A DNA stretch of 64,000 nt. It comes from Rhabdophis nuchalis (lineage: Eukaryota; Chordata; Lepidosauria; Squamata; Natricidae). Of the stretch, positions 46,246-56,279 are shown one piece after another. Under the pieces are notes generated by a model, which did not search any database, had not been told where the DNA came from, and was given only the letters and a program-made list of their open reading frames with translations. Numbering within the stretch: position 1 is the first letter of the stretch; each line of letters opens with the position of its first letter. Location of the stretch: the NCBI GenBank assembly GCA_039707465.1, contig CM077646.1:79632715-79696714 (forward strand), written 5' to 3'. Position numbers and translations under genes: made by a program.

Positions 46246-46572
46246 CAATCAATCAATCAACAATTTAATTTGTTGACCGCTCCCTCTCCCGAAAGGGACT
46301 CGGAGCGGTGCACAGGGCGAATAAAACAATAAATACACATACACATGATAAAAACAAATTAAATATATCCCTGCGCTAAAAATTACCAATTAAAATACTA
46401 AAATCCCTATCTAAAATTATTAACAATCCCATAGACGAGAGACTACCCTAGGCCGGCCAAGCAGAACAGATATGTTTTTAGTTTTAGACGGAAGGAGCGG
46501 AGGTCCGTAGTTGTTCTAATGTCGGGGGGAAGGTCGTTCCAGAGGGCTGGGCCCGCCACAGAGAGAGCCCTT
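46246..46572 (-). mobile_element. L2-clade LINE 3' end, copy h
   Basis: AAATAT flanks it (46240-46245 and 46573-46578). Tail is (ATTG)n, seen as CAAT on plus. It carries CTCCCTCTCCCGAAAGGGAC and the coding remnant to GGGCCCGCCACAGAG. Confidence 0.88.
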
Positions 46573-46678
46573 AAATATGCTCCTTCAAAAGAGATTTATA
46601 CAGGAAGCTATCATGTATAGGAAACAAATGAGTACCCACAATGAACTTTTATAAGAATTTAGCTGCACTTATCAAACC

Positions 46679-47073
<395 letters not shown>

Positions 47074-47079
47074 AACCAT

Positions 47080-47689
47080 GCTGTAGCTTAATGTTTTGTG
47101 CCAATGCAGCCAGTCTGGTGAGTTTATTTTTCCTGTCTTGATAATCCAAAAAATTGAATCATTCAATAAGCTATGATTCATCCAAAGAACAGAACCACAG
47201 ACTGAATTCATGCTAAAACATACTCAATATATTAAATATTTTTGCCCGGGGTATGACAAGCAGATTTGAAAATGATCTTGCTAAGTAGGCCACTTCAAAT
47301 TGCCTAAGAGGACTTTTTTCCAAATTAATGGGAAAATTCTTATTCTGCCCTCAGCAGAAACACCAGTAATTTTCATAAAGTCTTTATAAAGATCAAAATT
47401 AATTGATACAGGTGGGAGAACAAATGGAAGTTGTTCACCTTTAATATATTTATTGTGTGGGTCGACTGGAAGTTCTCCAGCTGGACAGATGAGGGGTGGG
47501 GTGAGCTCTGAAGAGTCTCACATGAACTCTGTCTGACAAACCAATTCCGAGATCCTTTTTGGATCAGAACCCTCCTGGGGAGGGGGAAGCTGAAAGAAGG
47601 GGCAGAGTCTCATCAGACCCAGAGGGAGTGCAACAGGTCCCTTGTAGGTCAGAGATTTGCTCTCTGAATTGGAGTCAGGATGGCAGCAT
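47080..47689. other. Stretch without recognised gene
   Basis: 47460-47680 is GC-richer with GGGGAGGGGGAAGCTGAAAG and may be repeat-derived; not identified. Confidence 0.4.
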
Positions 47690-48408
47690 GGCAACATGGC
47701 TGCACAAGAAGCTGGCTTCCAGCCAAAGCAACTGAACAGGAACGTGCAGGATGAGATGAAAGCCTGGTAGGAGATCTAATTAACCCAGAGTCATAAATCA
47801 GAATTTGGAAAAGGCAAAGAACCTTGAGAGTATAAATAATATTAATGGACAGATTTGGATTTTGGCAAAAAGAAAGAAAGAAGGGAAAAAATGGAGGGTT
47901 GAACCACTAGCCCAAAAAGAACCATTTGCTTGAAACGCGTGTGGACAGAAATCTGGACAGAAAAGGAGAAAGTAGAGAAGTGACAAACCCACTCAAATAC
48001 AAACTCTAAAATTGGTTTTGGATTTGAAAATATTGTTTTTAAAAGAGACTAGTTGGTTGAAATAAAAATCAAAACATACCGAGAGATTTGCTCCATTCCA
48101 ATTTCTTCTAACATATCTCAAACAACTCAACTTAATGAAAGGTGGAATATAACAAGGGAAAAAATCAAGAAAAAAGCACTATTTTTCACTGATAGCCTAA
48201 TCTTGCCTCTGTGGTGAATGGAATGTGAAACTCTGAGCAGGAAGATTTAATTAACCAACTGCCATAAATCAGAACTTGGAAAAGCAGGAGGTGAAGAGAA
48301 ATATACCGGAATTTGGCTGTATGCAAGTATGTTCCAATTAATATATTTTGAGCAACTATAACTAATGAGAGGTGGAAGGCAACAAGGGAATATATGGGGG
48401 AATATAAA

Positions 48409-48690
48409 GCTGAGTTAGGTGGTTTACTCCTAAACATGACAATAAAATTGAGTTGCTAACTGATTGAATAATGGAATAATGGAAAGATAATTAAATAAAG
48501 ATTAAAATATATGGAATATGGACAAATATGAAACTGTTATGGGGACAATGTAAAGCAGAGGTATGTGATTCACTTTTATACATAATTAAACTGAGTTGCT
48601 ATTTGATTGAATATGACAATGGAAGGACAATTAAGTATGGGTTAAAATATATGAAACATGGATACATATAGAACTCCTAAGATGATGAAC
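48409..48690. repeat. Two diverged ~142-bp tandem units
   Basis: Both units contain TGAGTTGCTA.. followed by TGATTGAAT, then GGAAAGATAATTAA/GGAAGGACAATTAA, then TTAAAATATATG. The spacing between matching points is about 142 bp. Similar but older repeats (AATTAACC..CATAAATCAGAA; GAGGTGGAAGGCAACAAGGG-like) occur at 47775, 48122, 48249 and 48351. Confidence 0.75.
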
Positions 48691-49137
48691 AAAGTGAGAT
48701 GTGTACCGCTTGTTATTCTTTATAGTAGGTTAAGGAAATTGTAATGAACATTGAACAGTAAGGATTGTTATTTAAAGACAATTAAGGGTAACCTAAGCCA
48801 AGTTATGGAAAATGGAGAGGGAACATGAAATATACCTATAATGGAAATTATTGAGATTACAAAGACAGAATCACAAATTTGGGGCGTGTAAGGATGCATA
48901 ATTATATAAATATAATGATGAGAAATTGTAACTAGGTCTACATCTCGCCCAAAAATTGGCAGGGGGTTGTTTAAAAATACAATTACTATATACGTATACA
49001 TCTTTTTCCCCCTCTTTTAAAAAAGAAAGAGGGAGATATATGTTAAAATTAAATGTGCACATTGAAAAGGGATTATAAATACCATCAACATAAAATGGAG
49101 TTCACTCAGAGTAAATGAGATGAAGAGTGTAAAGTAG

Positions 49138-49318
49138 ATGGGAGAAGTAAGGGAAGAAAAGAGGGATAAGAGAGAGGGCGGGGGAAGAGGAGGAGAGAAA
49201 GAAGGAGTGGAACGGGGAAAGAGGAGGAGGGAGGAAGGGGAAGTAGAAAAGAGAAGAATGACAGACAAAAGAAAGGAGGCAGAGAGGAGGCGGCAAGAGG
49301 GAGAAGAAAGTGATGGAT
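49138..49318. repeat. Strand-asymmetric polypurine tract
   Basis: About 180 bp of nearly all A and G on the plus strand, non-periodic rather than a simple repeat. Consistent with an L1 3' UTR polypurine tract; could form a triplex. Confidence 0.85.
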
Positions 49319-49852
49319 AAGGTACAAATATGGGGTATGGAGAGCAGAAGAGCCAATAATTGTTTTTGGGAGTTGAAGGTAAGACGAATTGATGTAAACA
49401 GTTAATAATATAATACGATGTTGGTTATCTAATAGTATACATGTGGCTATATTGTATGTTATGAAAATGAAAAAATAAAAAACTTTATATATACAAAATT
49501 ATATTTATTGTGGCAAGACAATTCTAATATAAGTCTTGTTTTGTACATATGATTTACCTAACTGACCACTTTTTCAGAAAGAAAATAATAATAATAATAA
49601 TAATAAATAGTAGCTTACTAAAGTCATACAGAAGTCATTCTCAGCTGGAATACAGTTTTGTAAAACAAAAAGCTTGCTCTTTTTATATGCTGCCTTTGCA
49701 CAAGGATACTTTGTACCTGGGACTCTCATTCCATTCTGGTCAAGTTGCTCTGTTGGGATGATGGTTATTCACCCATCCAAGACCTTACCAACTAGTTCTG
49801 GGGGATGCCAAGTACTGTTTCCAACCCTGTTAGGTCCCAGTTTGGTATAATT

Positions 49853-49935
49853 ATAATAATAATAATAATAAATTTTATTTGTATACCGCCTCCTCTCCCC
49901 AAAGGGACTCGGAGCGGTGTAAAAGGTACAAAGCT
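49853..49935 (-). mobile_element. L2-clade LINE 3' end, copy j (short)
   Basis: (AAT)n tail followed by TATACCGCCTCCTCTCCCCA and AAGGGACTCGGAGCGGTG; under 90 bp. Confidence 0.75.
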
Positions 49936-50274
49936 AGGAGTGGGGAGTGGGAAGATATATACCTAAAGGGACATGTCCCTCAAATCTAGATCAGAGGCAA
50001 GAGCAAACCACTTTTGAAAATGTTGCCAAGAAAACTTGGAAACTCCAGAGATCCCTCATAGGCAGTGGGAGTCAAGATTAACTTGACAGTTAACAACAGT
50101 AACAACAATGAAAGTTGAACCAAACAGGCACCCAGATCATTTGGCAATTGCTGCCTGTTTGGTTTCTTTCTACCAACAGCCTTTTGTACAAGCTTGCTCT
50201 TGTTTAACTGAATCACGATTAATTCAGTTAGTCCAATGAAATAATGAAAGCCAATTTGTTGTAATGGTTAAGGC

Positions 50275-50559
50275 AGTGGTTCTCAACCTGTGGGTTAAAC
50301 TAACTGGTGCGTTAAACTAACTTTTCTGTTTTGAGCTGTTCGACCCACTCTCCAACAAGCCTCTTGCAAAAAGTCTTCCTCCGAGCGCACATTTTGTTCA
50401 GAAATCCCCTTGGGACCATTGGCCATCACCCTTATATCAATCTGCCCCTTCCAAGTGCCATGAATCAAATGTCACCATGTCTGTCATTTCTGTCTGTCCC
50501 CTCTATTTCCCTCGCGGCTTTAACAGCGCGGTTTCTCCCGGCTGGGAACCGCTGCTCTG
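50275..50559. mobile_element. Possible hAT-type element
   Basis: CAGTGGTTCTCAACCTG at the left and CGGCTGGGAACCGCTG at the right are near-inverted copies of a common hAT end. It follows a SINE head (GTTGTAATGGTTAAGG, 50258-50274). No duplication visible. Confidence 0.45.
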
Positions 50560-51034
50560 TTCTCGCCCAGCAAATGGCTCTGTTAAATAATAAAGCGCCT
50601 TTAAGCGTTTTTAATGTTGTAAAGGGAAATCAAACTAAACATTTCAGTAATAAAAATGGGACAAGCTAGATGTCCTTAGACAAAATCCGTCTCCCGGATT
50701 AAAGAACGTGCCTCCAACGTGAATCCTAAACGGCGGGGCTTCTGGCAGGAGAAAACAGGCACGCTGGAGCTGCCATTTTTTCTGAGCCAATCCTGCTCTA
50801 GCTACAAGTTCCAAAGGCCTCTGGGCGGCCTCCCGGGTCTTGGGCCTTGGCCCTTGGGGCCGCTGGCGTATTAAGGCTCGCTGGTGCCCTAATAAGCACT
50901 GACAAATCTTGGTGCCTCCCCCCCCCCTCCTTTGTACATACTGTACAAATCTTCATTGGGATTTTTTTTCCTTTCTCAACTTTGTGGTGTCCCTTTGGGC
51001 CAGGTGCCCTAAGCAAGTGCTTAGTCCTCTTAAT

Positions 51035-51163
51035 AAGGGATCTCCAACCTTTGCAACTTTAAGTCTGAAGGACTTCAGCTCCCAGACTTCCCCAGCCAGC
51101 TGGCTGGAGAATTCTGGGAGCTGAAGTCCTTCAGACTTAAAGTTGCAAGGTTGGAGACTCCTG
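51035..51163. mobile_element. Palindromic hAT-type MITE
   Basis: Perfect 8-bp duplication CTCTTAAT (51027-51034 and 51164-51171). Arms carry TTAAGTCTGAAGGACTTCAG-like sequence. The 8-bp duplication supports hAT mobilisation. Confidence 0.88.
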
Positions 51164-51209
51164 CTCTTAATGGTTAATACACCACTGCTTGGGGCTGATA
51201 GGAGACAAT

Positions 51210-51368
51210 TCAGGACTTTCCCAGCACGGAAGGCGACAACTGCTGGTGCGGAAGAGTGTAGTTGTACACTTTCAGATCGTCGATCCGGCCGGCAGGGCGC
51301 AACTCCTTTACAAGTTCAGCGGCTTCCTCTGCCCATACTTGGAGAAAATTCCGAGGTCGGGACAGCAA
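51210..51368 (-). CDS. Unidentified short coding-like segment, possible terminal exon
   Basis: A 52-codon minus-strand stretch, open from an in-frame stop at 51369-51371 to TGA at 51210-51212. It reads WAEEAAELVKELRPAGRIDD and then LKVYNYTLPHQQL, ending VLGKS. The composition (charged helix, then mixed hydrophobic/polar, little low-complexity) looks more protein-like than its surroundings. Possible splice acceptors lie inside it (TTTTCTCCAAG or TATGGGCAG near 51328-51340). There is no start codon and I recognise no family. It sits in CpG-rich DNA next to a MITE, about 4.3 kb beyond the BARX1 polyadenylation signal. It may be a chance open frame. Confidence 0.25.
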   Translation of the reverse strand: MLSRPRNFLQVWAEEAAELVKELRPAGRIDDLKVYNYTLPHQQLSPSVLGKS

Positions 51369-52659
51369 TTATAACGAGGGAAACCACCTGGGGCGGACTG
51401 AGAGTCCTCGCCAGGAAATCCGAGCGGGCCCAGCGTCCTCCGAAAGCTAAAAGAGAAAGGGGAGATCCGCACTTCAGGCCTACCGCTCCGTTGAGGGTTC
51501 CCAAGTGACTTGTGCGCTTCCTCGGAGGCCGCCGCTTAACTCTGAGACGTCCAAGCTCTCTCGGGCCACGGACAAATAGGTGTCCGGATGGATCGCGAAG
51601 CAAATTACTCTTTTTTAAAAAGGCTCCAGGCTCAGACGGTCACCAAAGCGGCGTCTTTCTCCACATCTGCGGTTCACCCAGCACCACCTCCTGTTAGTTT
51701 TCTAACGACTTACTTAAAAGAGCTGAGGGCTGCCTGCCTGCTAAGAGGGCTGTTGGAACACGCCCCGCTTGTTTCCATTCTCTTCCCTCGCGTTCACACT
51801 GAGCCCTGAAATCCTAAATTCTCCACCGATGGGAAAGGTTACATTGAGTAGGGCTGCAGAAATCTGGATGATCTCTAGATGGCAGCCAAGGGGATGTTTT
51901 TCTCTCTCCCCTTTGCTGCCTTCTGCTTACGGATTTATCCCACCCGGTACCCGCCCTCGCCAGATCTGGGCGACCTCTTTCTCGGCCAACCTGCTTTGAA
52001 AGGGATCCTGTCTGAATAAAATTGTGGAAAGAGCGATTTGGGATCAGGATGGTCAGTAAAGCTTACGGATACATAAATGAGAGCACTGTGAAATGAAGCG
52101 GGGATATACCCCCCCCCCCGAATAAATAATAAGCCTCTGTGTTTAAGATTAAGGTCCAAGTCCAAGCAGGCCAGTCCTAGGAGGCTAGGAGCTGATCTCC
52201 GCAGCCCTTCGAGTCCATTCCAAAAACAGCGTTAAGAACTGTAGCCCATTTCACACGTTCACATCCCCGCTGGTTCCGATAAATCTTTGACTTCAAGATA
52301 GGCTGCTCCAACTTCTTTCAATATGCAAACTGGGTTTAGGTATTGGAGACAAGAGAGCCTGTAGAAAATCTCCGGAGAGCTTTGCTAGCTTCCCCCAAAA
52401 GCTCCTGCGTTGCTATTGGAAAGATTATTGGCGGCGGGAGTGGAATTGTGAGACCACCCATCACATAGATTACCCACAGCCGAGGATATTTTAAGCCCAC
52501 CGATTTCAGTGGGGGAATTTCCCGAGAGGGGGGGGGGGGTTGTGCTAGTCCCAAACTGCAGGAATCGGGCTACCGTCCTGTGGGAAAAAGTCAAAAGAGG
52601 ACCCAGTTGCTATTGGCCTCCTCACATCATGTCATATGTCATGTCATATATCATCCCCG

Positions 52660-52875
52660 GTTTGATTTAATGGCTAAAAACCGGGAGATTCTGAGTTCTA
52701 GTGTCTTTTTAGGCGTGAGAGCAGCGTGAGTGATTTGGGGCTACTCTCTCACAGCCTACCCCACCTCATAGAGATATTGCTGGGGGGGAAATAGGAGGAA
52801 GGAGTATTAGGTATGCTTGTTGCCTTGAGATATTTAATAAAATAGTAATAAAGACGTGATAAAAATTAATTAAAA
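52660..52875 (+). mobile_element. tRNA-type SINE
   Basis: GGAGATTCTGAGTTCTAGTG, GATTTGGGGCTACTCTCTCA, GGAGGAAGGAGTATTAGGTA and GCCTTGAGATATTTAATAAA. Same family as 28480. Confidence 0.78.
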
Positions 52876-54185
52876 TCAAATTCGTGTCGGAATCAGAATG
52901 ACTTAACAACGCACTACACCCTTCGAATATGCTAGATTTCCACTCCCCGAACTCCCAGCTATCGTACTGAAGTCCAGCACACCAGAAATCTGGAGTAATA
53001 AAGGATAGCAAGAATAATACGAGGTGGGCAATAGGGAGGCAATTTGAACGTCTGCAAAAGAGAGGGAGGGAAACCGTGAGGGGTTTTTTTGTCCCTGTTA
53101 TCCCAGCGTAATGTAGATGAGAGAGCTGAGAAACACAACCAGGACGAGCCATGCCTCATTGAGGAAGTTAGAAGCAGAAACAAAATGCAGTCCCTCCGCG
53201 AAAGATACTATGGCCGACCTGCTTCCTCTTCTAGGCTCAAAGGCAAGAAGAGGCCGACGCCTTATTTGGAGTCTCGAGGACCTCGAAAAGGCGCTATTCT
53301 CTGATGTGTTGGGGGGGGGGGGCTTTCCTCCAAAGTACAACACCTAAAGTCTTCCTGAGGACTTACTTAGCACACTGAGAACTTTCGTCTAACTTAACAG
53401 AAAATATCTTCGGTTTTATATATATATATAAATCCGCTGATCTCTGGCTTATCTTGGATATTACAAAATAGTTGGAAATAAGGGTCCCCTCTTTCCATAG
53501 GATGAAAGGATCCTATATTGAAGAGAGAAAGTAAGCCTGGTCCCACCGCAATTATACTTACTCTAGGAAAATGCAAGGTTTAGTTGCTTTTGTGTTTGTT
53601 TTATCGGTGAGGATTGCCTTGCCATAAATCCTAAAAGATTCTAGGTGCCTTTCTCGGTTTTGCCAAGTGGGAGTTTGTTTGTTTTTTTAAAGGGGGGGGG
53701 AGGGGTAAATTTGTTGGAATTAAGGCTCCGGGTGATCCTTCCTCTGGGCCCATTGGGGGTCACAAAAAGATGTGCCGGGCTCCAGTCACTCCAAAAACTT
53801 AGCATTAGACCAAACCACAAAGAATCCAAAAGAAGAGAGAATGTTAAAAGCCACCCAGGCTGCCTTAAAATGGGAAATAGGATTCCTGCAGGCTTCAAAT
53901 TAGGTTCTACAAGACTAGGTAATAAGACGGCTTGAGGGCAGGAGTGCCTTAACTCTCTGCTCCTAGGAGCTGGAAAGAAGAAACCAAGCCCCACCCCATT
54001 TGTTAAATAAAAAATACCCAGTTGCTGCCTACTTAGAACCACCCATCTGGATATAAATTCACAGATACACAGTTGGAGCGGCCCTGCTAAAGTTTTAGAA
54101 GGATTGCTAGTGAACGGATTCATACCTTCCGCTACACCATTAGTTAAACCTATTGTCTACATTCAATCAACTTTATCCAATAGAC

Positions 54186-54320
54186 CAGGGGTCTGCAAAG
54201 TCGGCTCTTTTAAGACTGGTGGACTTCAACTCCCAGAATTTCCCAGCCAGCTATGCTGGCTGGGGAACTCTGGGAGTTGAAGTCCACCAGTCTTAAAAGA
54301 GCCGACTTTGCAGACCCCTG
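54186..54320. mobile_element. Palindromic hAT-type MITE, near-perfect hairpin
   Basis: Perfect 8-bp duplication CAATAGAC (54178-54185 and 54321-54328). CAGGGGTCTGCAAAGTCGGC at the left is exactly inverted at the right, and the arms match almost throughout. Lies about 1.2 kb beyond the BARX1 polyadenylation signal. Confidence 0.93.
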
Positions 54321-54328
54321 CAATAGAC

Positions 54329-55544
54329 CATGGCTAAATGGCTTTCCATCATCTATGAACTCTGACCCTTGGCCGTGGTGTGCTTGGTAGCAAAACACGG
54401 AGACTGGTTTTAACCGATTCCCCTTTTTCCAATTACTGTAAGCGAAGGTGACCAAAGCAAACGTAAGATTAAGCCCACGAATGTGGGAAGGCAACCGCTG
54501 ACATTTATTGCAATAAAATGTCTTTTTACGGACGTTTCCGAACGCTCAAAGCTAACCTTTTTCGGAAAACCGGCCACCTTTTATTCTCGAGCTGCTTGCC
54601 TTACTGATTTCAGCCTGATGGCCTTGGGGTTCTGATGGTCAGAAGTCAACCTCTTTTGATTCAGGAAAAGAGAGAGTTCTCACGACGACCCATTTATTTA
54701 AGAACGGGTTCTTGAACTCTTTGTCAAACTTGCTTCTCAGTGAATCCAGAAGTGGTCCCTTCTTAAAAGATTGGGCGCTTTGAGCCTTTACTCCTGTTTA
54801 GTGGCCTTTTGGGGTACTGGGCTCTCACGAGGTTTAGCTGCTCCGCTCAAGAAGCAGAAGGGAAAGATGGGTTCCCAAACCGACGAGATGTCACTGACTT
54901 TCAGGGCAGAATTTTAAGGCGAGAAGGAGTGGGGGTGGTATCAGAGATACATCGGGTGAAGGCTGCTTGGATCCTGCTCCGTGATTGTTTCAGTGGTATG
55001 TTTTGCTGAATTGCAGCTCCATGGGTTTAATGAGAAAAGCCATGTCTCCTAACAAGTGGAGCGCGCCTCCATAGGCACGTCCCTGTGCTTTTCTTGGCAA
55101 GGAGGCAAAAGCAGTATCTCTCTCTCTCCCCTCTCTATTGTTTTCCAGATTTTTTTTTTTTAAATCCTCTGGTCTAGCTTAAAGTCCTAGAATTCCCTGA
55201 ACGCCTCCCATTCAGATTCTAACCAGGCCCAGTTCTGAATCAATTCGGAGCAGCTCAAGCAACGTGGATCTTAAGAAGGGTCTTTAGGCAGAGAATAAAT
55301 AAGGATACCGGATCAGAACTTTGGGCCGCGCGCCTTCCTTAAGCCAAATTCCCTTTCGCAACTGCTCGGCAGGCCTCTCGGTTCTCGTTTTGCGATCGGG
55401 CTGGTTTCACTATACGAACTTCTTGCAGGCTTACCTCGGAGGAAAGCCTCCTAGATCGCAGCGGGGCCTCCTCGAAAGGAAAGGAGGAAAGGGCGGTATT
55501 TTGCCCGATCCCAGGAAAAGAAGGCACCACGCGCCTCAGCCCCG
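54329..55544. other. Stretch between MITE and BARX1 3' end
   Basis: No repeats recognised; 55320-55545 is CpG-rich (GGGCCGCGCGCC) just past the polyadenylation site. Confidence 0.45.
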
Positions 55545-56114
55545 TCGTTCATAAAATACTTTATTGGAATAAAAATCAATATCTTCACGTTAATACAAAC
55601 TGGTTGCAAAATGAGTTTGCCGAATAAGTTCGGAGACGCTCCCCGCCCCCGCCCCCTCTCTTAAGCAGCGCAGTGTCCGGCCACGGTCGAAGAAGCGGCT
55701 CTCCCTTAGGCGCACGAAGGGAGAGGACGGAAGGGTTCAGACGCCTAGGAAATCCTACAACGGAATCAACTGGGAATCAGAGCCCACCGTCATCTCCAAC
55801 CCCGGATCGTCCTCGACTCCTTCCTCCGCGGGGTAACTTTCTTAAACGGCGGCGAAAGCGGTCGCAAGACCCCTGCAACCGAGGGCTTTAGTGCCTCCCC
55901 CCCTGCTGTCTACGCTCAAGGCAGGGGACCCCCGGGATGGTATTGCAAGCCGGCGGGGCCTAGTCGCTCAGTAAGGCGCTCAGTAAGGCTGAGGTTCAGT
56001 CTTGACGGCCGCAGGTCCCAGTCACCCTTCCGCGGAAGGGTGGGGGAGGTTCGGACGCCTGCAGTCCAGCATCCGCAACCCGGGCGCCAGACCTTTTGAG
56101 TCCGCGCTCCCTTC
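55545..56114 (-). other. BARX1: BARX1 3' untranslated region
   Basis: The roughly 570 bp between the stop codon and the first good polyadenylation signal, read on the minus strand, are GC- and CpG-rich. They include a short tandem copy of CGCTCAGTAAGG near 55965-55990. The far end is set from the AATAAA signal and is approximate to within about 20 bp. Confidence 0.75.
55560..55565 (-). terminator. BARX1: BARX1 polyadenylation signal AATAAA
   Basis: The plus strand reads TTTATT, which is AATAAA on the minus strand (CCAATAAAGTATTTTA). It lies about 550 bp after the BARX1 stop; cleavage is expected around 55535-55548. It is the first canonical signal I noticed downstream of the stop. Confidence 0.75.
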
Positions 56115-56279
56115 TTACTCCTGGACGACCTGGCAGGGAGAGTCGAGGTTTTCCGTGTGCTGCTTCTCGGCTTCCCGGGCTCGCTCTTGCTCGGTCAGTT
56201 GCTCGCTGGTGGGGATGGAGTTTTTTTTCGGGCGACCTTTGGGCTTGGTGGGAGACTCGAGGCCTCCGCCTTGCAAAAC
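56115..56279 (-). CDS. BARX1: BARX1 exon 4, coding part (C-terminal tail)
   Basis: 165 bp including the stop. The acceptor is TTTTTATACAG before 56279. It codes 54 residues, [20 protein letters not shown] then [19 protein letters not shown], ending QVVQE and TAA at 56115-56117. The basic proline/lysine stretch and the [10 protein letters not shown] segment match the conserved BARX1 tail; the final residues are variable in the family. Confidence 0.95.
   Translation of the reverse strand, partial: VLQGGGLESPTKPKGRPKKNSIPTSEQLTEQERAREAEKQHTENLDSPCQVVQE

Larger units (their letters stand above)
47690..49505 (+). mobile_element. Non-coding L1-like remnant with polypurine tract
   Basis: About 1.8 kb without a usable reading frame, ending ATGAAAATGAAAAAATAAAA and an AT-rich end. 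Near the 3' end is a ~180-bp almost purely purine stretch (49138-49318), resembling the G-rich polypurine tract of L1 3' UTRs. Upstream are internal repeats (two ~140-bp units at 48409-48690). L1 affiliation is inferred from the layout, not from protein similarity. Confidence 0.5.
51172..54177. other. CpG-rich interval downstream of BARX1
   Basis: 51180-51830 is CpG-rich and holds the coding-like segment described separately. It continues with mixed single-copy DNA, a SINE at 52660 and homopolymer runs (C at 52110, G at 52530 and 53310). The 160-codon minus frame at 53641-54123 has no recognisable domain. Confidence 0.45.

Noticed and set aside
53641..54123. 160-codon minus-strand frame
   Set aside because: Low-complexity end, no recognisable domain and no splice or start context; GC-rich chance frame.
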